Source: SYHX01 sp049317645 (GTDB taxonomy: Bacteria > Bacteroidota > Bacteroidia > UBA7662). Taken from it: 20,001 nt of DNA. The position numbers were made by a program, and so were the translations under genes. The first letter of the stretch is position 1, and each line of letters begins with the position of its first letter. The stretch lies in assembly GCA_049317645.1 (NCBI GenBank), contig JBMOHV010000034.1, positions 1-20,001 on the forward strand, read 5' to 3'. The notes beneath the pieces were generated by a model. That model was given only the letters and a program-made list of their open reading frames with translations, did no database searches and was not told where the DNA came from. Of the stretch, positions 7,189 to 14,863 are shown one piece after another.

Positions 7189-8139
7189 TTGAAACTAGCC
7201 GCCATTGATTTGGGGTCCAATGCGGCCCGTTTGTTGGTGGTCAAGGTGACCGAGAAACCCGGGTCCAATGCGGATTGGAAGGCGTTGGAGTATATCAGGG
7301 TCCCCATTCGATTGGGGGACGATGTTTTTGTGCATGGTCAGGTGGGTCCTGCTCGATCCAAGCAATTGTTGGAAACCATGCAGGGATTTGCCAGCCTAAT
7401 ACGGGCTTTTGAGGTAGACCATGCCATGGCTTGCGCGACTTCGGCACTCAGGGAAGCGTCCAACGGGCCCGCATTGGTGAAGGATATCAAAGCGCAAACC
7501 GGTTTGGATCTGGATTTGATTAGCGGCGCGATGGAAGCTGAACTGCTCTACATGGCTCAGCGCTCCTTGGCGGGACCCTCGGATCGAATTATGACCATGG
7601 ATGTGGGGGGAGGTTCCACCGAAATTTCGCTTTTGAACGGGTCTTCTTTGGTAACGAGCCGTAGTTTTCAGCTCGGGGCGGTTCGAATCTTGGATGGGAC
7701 CGACCGTGAACAAGATTGGAGAGAGCTCAAGGACTTTATCAAAAAACAGGTCCTTGAACATGCACCGACCCATTTTTATGGAAGCGGGGGGAATATCAAC
7801 AAGATTTTTGATTTGCTCAAGACCAAGAAAGGGGAGCCCTGTACTTACAAAACCCTTGAAAAGTTCTTCGAACAAATCAGCGCCTGTACCTTGGACGAAA
7901 GGGTCAAGCTCTTTGCCCTGAACGAGGATCGGGCCGATGTCATTGTGCCGGCCTGTCGTCTGTTTCTGTGGGTGATGAAGCACGCGGAGATCACTCGTTT
8001 GACCAATAGCAAACTGGGTTTGAAAGAGGGGATCATCATGGCTTTAATGAATCGTTTTATGGGGCTCGAAATGCCTTCGGTTCACCAATGGGCCCCCGGC
8101 CCCCTTAGTGATACGACTCGTCTGTCCACCGCTGAGTAA
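7189..8139 (+). CDS. ppx: Ppx/GppA-family exopolyphosphatase
   Basis: A 316-residue protein of the sugar kinase/actin-like ASKHA fold, the short Bacteroidota form lacking the C-terminal HD domain. It releases phosphate from polyphosphate ends; a role on pppGpp (GppA activity) is also possible. Motifs: phosphate-1 loop AAIDLGSNAARLL near the N-terminus, CATSALREA (about 82-90), SGAMEAELLY (about 112-121), DVGGGSTEISLL (138-149) and a late GSGGNINK. I chose TTG 7189 because it gives the usual family start MKLAAIDLGSN and lies 4 bp after the ppk1 stop. A GTG at 7132 would add 19 residues that are merely the ppk1 tail read in another frame. The last 35 bp overlap the convergent minus-strand gene. 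Confidence 0.92.
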   Translation: MKLAAIDLGSNAARLLVVKVTEKPGSNADWKALEYIRVPIRLGDDVFVHGQVGPARSKQLLETMQGFASLIRAFEVDHAMACATSALREASNGPALVKDIKAQTGLDLDLISGAMEAELLYMAQRSLAGPSDRIMTMDVGGGSTEISLLNGSSLVTSRSFQLGAVRILDGTDREQDWRELKDFIKKQVLEHAPTHFYGSGGNINKIFDLLKTKKGEPCTYKTLEKFFEQISACTLDERVKLFALNEDRADVIVPACRLFLWVMKHAEITRLTNSKLGLKEGIIMALMNRFMGLEMPSVHQWAPGPLSDTTRLSTAE

Positions 8140-9898
8140 GCCGAAGGCTGCATTCCCAGCGGGTTCCGTCTTCGTCTTGGACCCGACGAATCCAAAGTCT
8201 CCAACCGGTACCGTGGGTTCGGCCTTGGAGCGATGCCGTCAATCGCCATTGGGTTGAGGAACCCCTCCACCAGGTGTTCCCAAATCGCTGGTCTTCTCGA
8301 ACCATGATGGTTTCCCCTTCGGGTCCGGCCAGGAGCCAACTCTGTCCCAAGCGCAGTTTTAAATTGGACCCCGTCTTGCGGCGCCAAAGCATTTGATGAG
8401 CCAGAACCAGGCTATGACGGGATGACTCAGCATCCATCCAAGAATGGGTGTATCCAACCTGTACCTCGCCGCTTTGGGATGGATGGATGGTCCAAGGCAA
8501 TCGCAGGTATTGCCGAACGCTGTAACGGGGGTTCTTGGTCGTCGCTTGTTGGAAGAGCAAGAGGTACCTGAAATTTTGAAGTGGACCTTTGATGGAGGCA
8601 GCTTCAAGTCCCACGGCATGCGGATCAACTCGAAATGCAAGATTCCAAAAGGGTTTCAATTGCCACACGGCATTCATGATCGATAGGGATTCTGGTTCAG
8701 CGGTCGCTTGGGTTATCGAAATGCTCTTGGCGGGGTCGTTCGGAAGGTAAACCTTGCTATGCCGAATCCCGAAGGACCAACGGGGATGCGGAGTCAGGAT
8801 TAGGGTCCACAAGCGCCCTAAATGACCGTTGAGCCCCAGCGATGGAGGAATCCAAAGTCCGTTCAATTGGAGGCGGTAATTCGTCCCATGCCAGGCCATA
8901 TTTCCGCCCAGTCTCCAACGTTTTTGGAGGAGGCCTCCCTGCCAACTTTGTTCCAGTCGGCCCTTCTGCCGTTCAAAAGACAGGCTTTGCATCAACGGAT
9001 GCCTACCTCGGGTATTCGGCACAAACCCGGACCAAATCCAACGACCCCATGGGGTCCAGTGTTGCAAGCTAAGCCCCCTCACTTGGTTGCCCGATGACCA
9101 TCGAATCGAGGGTCGCGTGATTTCACTGCCCGGTGGATGTTGCCAAGGTTGCACAAAAGACGGCAGCCTCAACGTTTGATAGAAGAGAAGATTGGCCGAT
9201 TGGAGGTGAAAATCTCCGATAATCCAACGATTTTTTGTTTTGTTTCCTTCCATATAGCCTCCAAAAGTCTCCTTGGTGGGGTTGCTAGGACGGTATTCCC
9301 AGCCCAATGCCCAACGCAGTCCTTGGTATTTTTGATCCAATCTGTATTGTAACAACGAATGTTCCAACGGGGATTCACCCTTCCATCGGTGACGATCCCA
9401 AATCCAACTGCTAACGGCTTCCATGGTGGTGGCATCCACCGTTGCTGCGCCGCCTGAGGGTCCAAACAAAGCACAGGGCTCAAAGAGTCCAGACCAATAG
9501 CGGGCTGTGATGGTGTCCATCCAAGGTAGGGCCATCCAGTACCAAGGGTTGCATGGTTGAGCCCCGGTTTGTTGGAATCGCTGATAGGTAGCGTCCTTTT
9601 GGTGGGGGGTCCAAGGCAATGATTCCAATGATTTCACCCATGCACCCCAACCTGCACGTACATGACCCAAGGAACCCCTGCCGTCTTGCTTTAACCAAGC
9701 CTCGGTACGATACGAATCCAGCAAAGGGACCGCCCCCTCTCCAAGCCAGGACTGTTCTTGGTCAAGGGCTTGTTCGGTTTCGAGTTCACTTTGTGCATAA
9801 AGGGCCAGGGGCATGCAGGGAAGGCTCAGCACCAGGCAGCCAAAAGCACCGGGTCCCCGCAGCCGGTCCCGCCATAGGAGGTACGGCTCCAAAATCAT
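8105..9898 (-). CDS. Exported tryptophan-rich protein, probable outer-membrane beta-barrel
   Basis: A 597-residue protein I do not recognise with confidence. A hydrophobic segment ending PLALYAQS (about 29-37) looks like a signal peptide behind a longer, Arg-containing n-region. From about residue 190 onward the sequence alternates aromatic/hydrophobic and polar residues in short strands (for example WALGWEYRPSN, WRLTASLQG, GWRLWIRRVQ), as expected for a beta-barrel. It has about 41 Trp (roughly 7 percent), far above the usual 1 to 1.5 percent. The start of the barrel (WIIGDFHLQSANLLFY) faintly resembles the large Bacteroidota barrels that follow helix-hairpin-helix domains, but no such hairpins are visible, so I do not name it. 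The start ATG overlaps the stop of the upstream gene as ATGA, so the two are coupled. The 3' end overlaps ppx by 35 bp. Confidence 0.72.
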   Translation of the reverse strand: MILEPYLLWRDRLRGPGAFGCLVLSLPCMPLALYAQSELETEQALDQEQSWLGEGAVPLLDSYRTEAWLKQDGRGSLGHVRAGWGAWVKSLESLPWTPHQKDATYQRFQQTGAQPCNPWYWMALPWMDTITARYWSGLFEPCALFGPSGGAATVDATTMEAVSSWIWDRHRWKGESPLEHSLLQYRLDQKYQGLRWALGWEYRPSNPTKETFGGYMEGNKTKNRWIIGDFHLQSANLLFYQTLRLPSFVQPWQHPPGSEITRPSIRWSSGNQVRGLSLQHWTPWGRWIWSGFVPNTRGRHPLMQSLSFERQKGRLEQSWQGGLLQKRWRLGGNMAWHGTNYRLQLNGLWIPPSLGLNGHLGRLWTLILTPHPRWSFGIRHSKVYLPNDPAKSISITQATAEPESLSIMNAVWQLKPFWNLAFRVDPHAVGLEAASIKGPLQNFRYLLLFQQATTKNPRYSVRQYLRLPWTIHPSQSGEVQVGYTHSWMDAESSRHSLVLAHQMLWRRKTGSNLKLRLGQSWLLAGPEGETIMVREDQRFGNTWWRGSSTQWRLTASLQGRTHGTGWRLWIRRVQDEDGTRWECSLRLTQRWTDESYH

Positions 9899-10686
9899 AG
9901 GCTATGAAAGGTCGAACGCAGAATAGGAACAGGAAGCTCGGTTCGTACTTGGGACAAGGTCCAACGACGCTTGGCATCCTGATAACCCAATCCCACCCCG
10001 ATCATGCCTGCCCACGGATCGGAAACCAACCAACAGGACCATCGTGAGTTCGGTTGGTAACCCAGAACCCATTCGCTGACCGGCGGCCGGCCGGGCACAA
10101 AGTGCAACCGTAGGGATCCGTTCAAAGCACTTTGGTGCCAGGTGAGGTGCATTCCACTCTGCCATGCAGGTTTAGGTTGGGTGGCTGCCTCTAGGTCACG
10201 GTAGGCGTGCCGAATGCGAAAACCGCATCGCCACGATGTGGCCAGGCGATGCTCGGTCCCCAAACCAAAGTCAACCGATTGATTTCTTTCCTTGGGGCTC
10301 CACCCGACCGAAAGGTTCATTCCGACTCGATGGCCTTGGAAGCCACGGCTTAATCCCAGACCACCTTGGTAAGAACCAAATTCCCACCATCCGTTTCGTA
10401 GGAATCGAAGGGTTAACCAATCCCGATTTTTTTGATACCCCAGGCCGAGGATCAAGAAACCCTGGCCTGGCAAATAAGGGAGGTGTCGAACCCCCAAACA
10501 AAAACTAAAATCACGTGGTTCCAAAGGCTGAAGAGCCGGCCAATAGTCCTGACCTGGAATCCATCCGGGCATCGGGGGCTCGCCGTAAAGCCCCATGGCA
10601 TGGGTTGAAGGCATGCTTTGGCCTTGAAGGAAGGCAGGAAAGCACAGCAGGGTCAACAGCCCTAGGGGGAAAACAAAACACCGCAT
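9895..10686 (-). CDS. Exported protein, probable small outer-membrane beta-barrel
   Basis: A 263-residue protein with a clear signal peptide (1-23, FPAFLQGQ) and then repeated short amphipathic strands rich in Gly and aromatics (GFLILGLGYQ, LTLRFLRNGWWEFG, GLGLSRGFQGHRVGMNLSVGW). It has 14 Trp, about 5 percent. No catalytic motif and no recognised family. Its stop codon overlaps the start of the 597-residue gene by 4 bp (ATGA), so the two proteins are made together and probably act together at the outer membrane. It begins 49 bp after fabH and may be in the same transcript, since I see no terminator between them. Confidence 0.72.
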   Translation of the reverse strand: MRCFVFPLGLLTLLCFPAFLQGQSMPSTHAMGLYGEPPMPGWIPGQDYWPALQPLEPRDFSFCLGVRHLPYLPGQGFLILGLGYQKNRDWLTLRFLRNGWWEFGSYQGGLGLSRGFQGHRVGMNLSVGWSPKERNQSVDFGLGTEHRLATSWRCGFRIRHAYRDLEAATQPKPAWQSGMHLTWHQSALNGSLRLHFVPGRPPVSEWVLGYQPNSRWSCWLVSDPWAGMIGVGLGYQDAKRRWTLSQVRTELPVPILRSTFHSL

Positions 10687-10735
10687 ATCCCCTGCAATTT
10701 GAGAGGGGAAACCACGGGTAATCGTAAGGAAAGGC

Positions 10736-11737
10736 TTACCAACGCATCAGCGCCGATCCCCATGTGAACCCGCTCCCAAAAGCAGCCATCATGAGAAGGT
10801 CCCCTTTTTGGATTCGACCTTCATCGAAGGCCTCGCTAAGGGCTATCGGAATACTGGCAGCGGTGGTATTGCCGTATCGCATGATGTTATTGTAGACCTG
10901 GTCTTCCCTGAGTCCTAATTTCTGTTGAATAAATTGGGCAATACGGAGGTTGGCTTGATGGGGAATGAGCAATCGGAGGTCTGAGGTGCTCAATTGATTG
11001 GATGTCAGGGCCTCTTCAATGACTTCAGCAAATCGAACAACGGCATGCTTAAAGACGAAATTCCCGTTCATTCGCGGGAAATAGGATACATCATCGGGGT
11101 CGTTCCGTTTCATGATTTCTGGAACCCAATCACGGGTGCTGGGTCCCAACAAGGCCAATTCCTCGGCGTGTTCGCCTTGGCTGTGAAGATGGGTTGACAA
11201 CAGGCCTCTTCCGGGTTCATCGGTGCGACCAAGTACGACGGCCCCCGCGCCGTCTCCGAAAATAACGGAGACATTTCGGCCCCTCGTACTCATGTCCAGT
11301 CCAGCGGAATGCAATTCGGAACCCACGACCAAAACATGGTTGGCGGCTCCGTTGCGCAGGTATTGATCGGCAATCGAAAGGGCATAAACGAAGCCCGAGC
11401 ATTGGTTGCGGATATCGATGGCGCCTATGGTTCGGCATCCCAGGTTGTGCTGCAATTGGACGCCCGGTCCCGGAAAATAGTAATCCGGACTCAGGGTTGC
11501 GAAAAGAATTAGATCCACATCCTGTGGGGTCAATCCTGCGGCATCCAGCGCTCTCTGGGCGGCCTCGGTGCCCATGGATGCGGTCGTGTCCACACCGGGT
11601 ACCGCGTAGCGTCTTTCATGAATGCCCGTGCGTTCGACGATCCATTCGTGGTTGGTATCCATGCGTTGCGCCAGTTCATGGTTGGTGACAACGTTGGAGG
11701 GCAGGTAGCGCCCCGTTCCTAAAATGATGCTTTTCAT
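10736..11737 (-). CDS. fabH: 3-oxoacyl-ACP synthase III (KASIII/FabH-type)
   Basis: A 333-residue thiolase-fold condensing enzyme, cytosolic. The Cys-His-Asn triad is complete: Cys113 in RNQCSGF, His260 in LIPHQAN and Asn290 in YGNTTAAS. The C-terminal FGSGFTWGSALMRW is the standard KASIII end. The early segment TGIHERRYA (38-45) and LSPDYYFPGPG (82-92) also fit. In fatty acid synthesis FabH condenses acetyl-CoA or a short acyl-CoA with malonyl-ACP. Bacteroidota often carry several paralogues, and this copy is not beside plsX or rpmF as a housekeeping fabH commonly is, so another acyl-CoA starter or a specialised lipid is possible. It begins directly downstream of the rpmA terminator. TATCTTTC (11760-11767) lies 22 nt before the ATG as a candidate -7 box. 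Confidence 0.92.
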   Translation of the reverse strand: MKSIILGTGRYLPSNVVTNHELAQRMDTNHEWIVERTGIHERRYAVPGVDTTASMGTEAAQRALDAAGLTPQDVDLILFATLSPDYYFPGPGVQLQHNLGCRTIGAIDIRNQCSGFVYALSIADQYLRNGAANHVLVVGSELHSAGLDMSTRGRNVSVIFGDGAGAVVLGRTDEPGRGLLSTHLHSQGEHAEELALLGPSTRDWVPEIMKRNDPDDVSYFPRMNGNFVFKHAVVRFAEVIEEALTSNQLSTSDLRLLIPHQANLRIAQFIQQKLGLREDQVYNNIMRYGNTTAASIPIALSEAFDEGRIQKGDLLMMAAFGSGFTWGSALMRW

Positions 11738-11759
11738 AGTGAAATATAGATTCGTTCAC

Positions 11760-11767
11760 GAAAGATA
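11760..11767 (-). promoter_or_regulatory. Candidate -7 promoter element for fabH
   Basis: TATCTTTC on the minus strand matches TAnnTTTG at all but the last position and stands 22 nt before the fabH ATG, almost the same spacing as the better rplU element. No clear -33 element is visible. It lies immediately beyond the T-tract of the rpmA terminator, so a new promoter is needed here if termination is efficient. Confidence 0.45.
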
Positions 11768-11771
11768 AGCC

Positions 11772-11803
11772 AAAAAAAATAGCCTGCTTTGGGGCAGGCT
11801 ATT
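11772..11803 (-). terminator. Intrinsic terminator of the rplU-rpmA operon
   Basis: On the minus strand a 10-bp perfect stem (AATAGCCTGC / GCAGGCTATT, plus-strand positions 11778-11787 and 11794-11803) closes a 6-nt loop, CCCAAA. A run of T residues follows, with the eight complementary A residues at 11772-11779. This is a textbook rho-independent terminator, 25 bp after the rpmA stop. It separates the ribosomal protein operon from fabH. It is the only convincing intrinsic terminator I found in the window. Confidence 0.93.
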
Positions 11804-11827
11804 GAGATAGGGGATGTCGAAGGAGCC

Positions 11828-12088
11828 TTAGTTCTGCAGCGGATCGATCGATACGAAGGAACGGTTTTTTTCACCGCGGGTAAAAACAACCCGACCATCG
11901 GTCAACGCAAAAAGGGTATGGTCTTTGCCGATCCCAACATTGCGGCCGGGGTGATGATGGGTACCGCGCTGGCGGATGATAATATTACCACTGGAGGCCA
12001 ATTGACCACCGAAAATTTTGACACCGAGCCGTTTGCTTTCGGATTCGCGGCCGTTTTTGGAGGAACCTACACCTTTTTTGTGAGCCAT
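11828..12088 (-). CDS. rpmA: 50S ribosomal protein L27
   Basis: An 86-residue L27, full length. The flexible N-terminal arm that reaches the peptidyl transferase centre is present as MAHKKGVGSSKNGR, with no extra N-terminal leader to be cleaved as in Firmicutes. The core signatures LGVKIFGGQ, GNIIIRQRGT and GRNVGIGKDHTLFAL follow. It sits 42 bp after rplU in the universal rplU-rpmA order and is followed by a strong intrinsic terminator. Confidence 0.98.
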   Translation of the reverse strand: MAHKKGVGSSKNGRESESKRLGVKIFGGQLASSGNIIIRQRGTHHHPGRNVGIGKDHTLFALTDGRVVFTRGEKNRSFVSIDPLQN

Positions 12089-12130
12089 GGTTTCGTCAGA
12101 TAGGGGTTGAAGAAAGAAGGGAGCGGGTGA

Positions 12131-12439
12131 TTACCCGATGGATTCAACGAGGATTTTAGAAAAAGACTGGCGATGACCGTTCATTTTTTGGTATCCTTTG
12201 CGACGCTTTTTCTTGAAAACCAGAACTTTATCGCCTTTGAGGTGATTCAAAACTTTGATTTTCACTTTGGTGTCGGCCAAATAAGGTTGACCAATACGAA
12301 CTTGGTTATTGTCCTCAACCAGCATGACAGAGTCAAGCTCGAGTACATCGCCTTCGTTGGCTTGCAGGCGGTGTACATACACCTTCTGTTGGGGGCTAAT
12401 CTTGAATTGTTGGCCCTGGATATTCACAATCGCAATCAT
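12131..12439 (-). CDS. rplU: 50S ribosomal protein L21
   Basis: A 102-residue L21. The start ATG 12439 gives MIAIVNIQGQQFK, the expected L21 opening. The C-terminal 23S rRNA-binding part is visible in VFKKKRRKGYQKMNGHRQ. A longer reading frame extends 23 codons upstream, but that extension would include the promoter -7 element and is not homologous to L21. It heads the rplU-rpmA operon. Confidence 0.97.
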   Translation of the reverse strand: MIAIVNIQGQQFKISPQQKVYVHRLQANEGDVLELDSVMLVEDNNQVRIGQPYLADTKVKIKVLNHLKGDKVLVFKKKRRKGYQKMNGHRQSFSKILVESIG

Positions 12440-12462
12440 GGAATGGCTGGATTTTGGAGGTG

Positions 12463-12470
12463 CAAAGATA
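12463..12470 (-). promoter_or_regulatory. -7 promoter element of rplU-rpmA
   Basis: The minus strand reads TATCTTTG followed by C, an exact match to the Bacteroidota -7 consensus TAnnTTTG, 23 nt before the rplU ATG. This implies a leader of roughly 15 to 17 nt. No good -33 TTTG lies at the usual 19 to 23 nt spacing. A strong ribosomal-protein promoter is expected here because the upstream gene, tamL, ends 75 bp away. Confidence 0.72.
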
Positions 12471-12514
12471 CGGATGACTTGTTTACTTAGGCTAATTTGA
12501 CGATGCAAAATGCG

Positions 12515-14863
12515 CTAAAATGGGTAATTAATCCCGAAAACAGTTGAAAAGAGGGGATAGGCCCCTTTGCTGATGGGGCCTTGAAGGACCTGGTTTCTCC
12601 ATTCGCGATCCTTCCACTCGCGGTCGGTCCAACGCCTTAGAACCCAGCGTTCCTCGGGGACAAGGGCCGGATCTCGGACTTTGAGGGCAAAATCAACCCG
12701 CAAAACAAAAAAGCCAAAATCGTAGCGAAGACCGGTCCCCTGGTTGATGGCCAATTGGCTGGCGACCCTTTCAAGGCTAAAATTCCCCAAGCCCCCGTAG
12801 CTGGTGTCGTTGAGGGTCCAAATATTACCTGCATCCACAAAAAGGGCCCCTTGAAGGCTGCCCAGTAATTTGAATCGCCATTCCAGGTTGCTTTCGATGC
12901 GAATTTCACCAAATTGAATGAGTCGACCGCTCGCGTAATTGCTAAGGGATCCCGGTCCCAAACCCCGTACTGGCCAAGCCCGTAGGGAATTGGTTCCGCC
13001 CCCAAAGGTTCGCTTTTCCAAGGGAAGGGTGCTTTGATCCCCAAACGGCAGGCCCGCCGAGGCCAGGGCTCTGCAGGCCAGCACCGAAGCGCCTCGAAGC
13101 CGGTAATGCCGCCTCCATTCCGCGTCGGCCTTGAGGTATCGAAAATAGGGGAGGCCAAAAAGCGTATCCCCCCCGCCGTCGATAGCGCCGATGCCTTTGA
13201 GGAGGCCGTACAAATTACCAGAACCCTCCAAAACAAGGCGCCAATAATCCCGTTGGGGTTCGCGGATACGGTCTTGCAACCAGCTACCCCGCAATCCAGA
13301 GCTGAAATAGGAAACGAAATTGGCACGAAGCAAGGGATCGTTCAATTGATCCAGCAATTTCTGCAATTCCGCACTGAGGGAGCCGGTATTGGCATAGGTG
13401 AATTCCAAGGGAACCAGCTCGTAACGGGTGTACCGATGAACTTGGCCGGTAAAACTCAGGCTGGCTTTGAGGATATTGCGATCAAAGTCAAGTCGCTGCT
13501 GCCTTTGGTATTGCAAGCCCCAAAGGGTTCGCTCACTCCCGTTGAGACCGAGCGATTGAAAACGCCCAGGCCTCAAGATGCCGGGCACGCTCAATTGGGT
13601 TCTCAAACCCAGGTCCAGGGTGTTCAAACCGGAACCCGTACTGCTGCTACCCGTCAATTGTTGGGATTCTGCACCCACGGAGGCCCTGATTTCCAATTGG
13701 TCCCCCAGCCTCAGAGCGTTTCGTCGGGTAAAAGAAACATTCCCGTTCAACCCAAACAAGGCAATGCTGTTGGTTGAAAATTCAGTTTCAGCCCCAAAAA
13801 GCCACTTTGGCAGGGGCTGCAAATGGAGACGGACCCCGATGAATCGGGTCTGATCATCCACTTGCAATTCAAAATTCCCAGGGGCGAAAAGCCCCAACTG
13901 GGCGTAGCGTTTAAGGGTGTTTCGAAGTTTGGATTCGGAATAGGTGAGGTCCTTGTTAAAGTCGATAGGGCTCAGGGCCAAAAACGTATCCAAGGGCTCG
14001 TAGGTATTATGGTATTGGAGCCAATTCTTGGGAAAGTCATGGAAATCAGTCGAAAATGTTTGGTCCATCGGCGCTCGCTCCCGGCCGATGTTTAGGGTCC
14101 ATCGGTTGAGACGGTAGGCTTGATGGTAATAGGATTGGGCAGGTTTGCGAATTTGCAGTACCAGGTCAATGACACCTGTTTGGCGGCTGCTATCCGCAAT
14201 AAATTCAATAAAATCGGTGCTAAAACGAAAGAAACCCTGATCCCGCAACTGCTGCGCCAGCCAGTTCCTGGTTTGGTTGAGGGTCGTGGCTTGGTAGGGC
14301 TGACCAATGCGTGGAAACCGGTCGGGGTTTTGGGCCAGCAGGCCTTCCAAAACGGGCGCCAATTCCGGGGAAGGGCAACGAATTTGAATAGGACCCAGCA
14401 AATAAGTGGGCCCGGGTTCCATCGAAAAGACCTCGACGGCGCCCCGTTTACCCAGCATCCGCTCCGATCGAACCGTTGCCCGTAGGTGGCCTTGGTCCAT
14501 GAGGGATTTGCGTAAGAATTCAGCCTTGGTATCCATGCCTTCGGTCGTACTCAAGACCGGAGCTTCGGAAAATCGCCTCAGGATGGCGTTGCGAAAGCGG
14601 GTGGTTTGACCCTGGCGCAATCCCAGAAAAGCATGGGTTCGCCAAGGGAAGAGGCCCAAGGCACGGCGGTTCAAGTCAGGTTTCAGGGATTTTTCCATGG
14701 CCCTGGCTTGGGCTCGGGGAACCCCTTCCAAACGATAACTTTTGAGCCAAACGTTGCCCTCACCCAGTCTTTTTTGGACCGTGCAAGAACTCTGCAACAG
14801 CATCAGGGGCAACACGAGCAGGCCTAGCTGGCGGAGTATCTTTGGAAGGTGGAAAACAGACAT
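12515..14863 (-). CDS. tamL: TamL-type Omp85 outer-membrane lipoprotein
   Basis: A 782-residue protein of the BamA/TamA (Omp85) superfamily. ATG 14863 gives a lipoprotein signal peptide (about 1-26) with lipobox LQSSC and lipidated Cys27. A lipid-anchored Omp85 protein is the mark of TamL in Bacteroidota. Residues about 30-400 would hold POTRA-type domains (for example YLLGPIQIRCPSPE). The rest is a 16-strand barrel with the conserved FGGGTNSLRAW..RGLGPGS element and VDAGNIW, ending in Phe (GINYPF), the Omp85 C-terminal signature. Known role of TamA relatives: assembly of certain outer-membrane proteins or lipid transport together with TamB; no tamB is in this window. A frame extension of 51 residues upstream would destroy the signal peptide and run antisense to the rRNA/tRNA methyltransferase gene, so I rejected it. 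Confidence 0.9.
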   Translation of the reverse strand: MSVFHLPKILRQLGLLVLPLMLLQSSCTVQKRLGEGNVWLKSYRLEGVPRAQARAMEKSLKPDLNRRALGLFPWRTHAFLGLRQGQTTRFRNAILRRFSEAPVLSTTEGMDTKAEFLRKSLMDQGHLRATVRSERMLGKRGAVEVFSMEPGPTYLLGPIQIRCPSPELAPVLEGLLAQNPDRFPRIGQPYQATTLNQTRNWLAQQLRDQGFFRFSTDFIEFIADSSRQTGVIDLVLQIRKPAQSYYHQAYRLNRWTLNIGRERAPMDQTFSTDFHDFPKNWLQYHNTYEPLDTFLALSPIDFNKDLTYSESKLRNTLKRYAQLGLFAPGNFELQVDDQTRFIGVRLHLQPLPKWLFGAETEFSTNSIALFGLNGNVSFTRRNALRLGDQLEIRASVGAESQQLTGSSSTGSGLNTLDLGLRTQLSVPGILRPGRFQSLGLNGSERTLWGLQYQRQQRLDFDRNILKASLSFTGQVHRYTRYELVPLEFTYANTGSLSAELQKLLDQLNDPLLRANFVSYFSSGLRGSWLQDRIREPQRDYWRLVLEGSGNLYGLLKGIGAIDGGGDTLFGLPYFRYLKADAEWRRHYRLRGASVLACRALASAGLPFGDQSTLPLEKRTFGGGTNSLRAWPVRGLGPGSLSNYASGRLIQFGEIRIESNLEWRFKLLGSLQGALFVDAGNIWTLNDTSYGGLGNFSLERVASQLAINQGTGLRYDFGFFVLRVDFALKVRDPALVPEERWVLRRWTDREWKDREWRNQVLQGPISKGAYPLFSTVFGINYPF

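Noticed and set aside
7396..7983. 195-codon open frame antisense to ppx
   Set aside because: Shadow of a gene with intact family motifs; no signal, no domain, no start context.
8105..8139. ppx and the convergent barrel gene overlap as a possible frameshift or misassembly
   Set aside because: Both frames read through to normal stops and each ppx motif is intact; a 35-bp convergent overlap fits the compact layout elsewhere.
10689..10708. Small inverted repeat (CCCCT / AGGGG) just before the 263-residue gene
   Set aside because: Only a 5-bp stem with a 10-nt loop and no T-tract; it could arise by chance and does not support a terminator or riboswitch.
12440..12508. 23-codon N-terminal extension of L21
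   Set aside because: It contains the exact -7 promoter element TATCTTTG and is not part of L21 proteins; the start at 12439 matches the family.
13034..13777. 247-codon open frame antisense to tamL
   Set aside because: Covers the Omp85 barrel, whose coding frame is certain from FGGGTNSLRAW and the C-terminal Phe; the antisense product is low in structure and unrecognisable.
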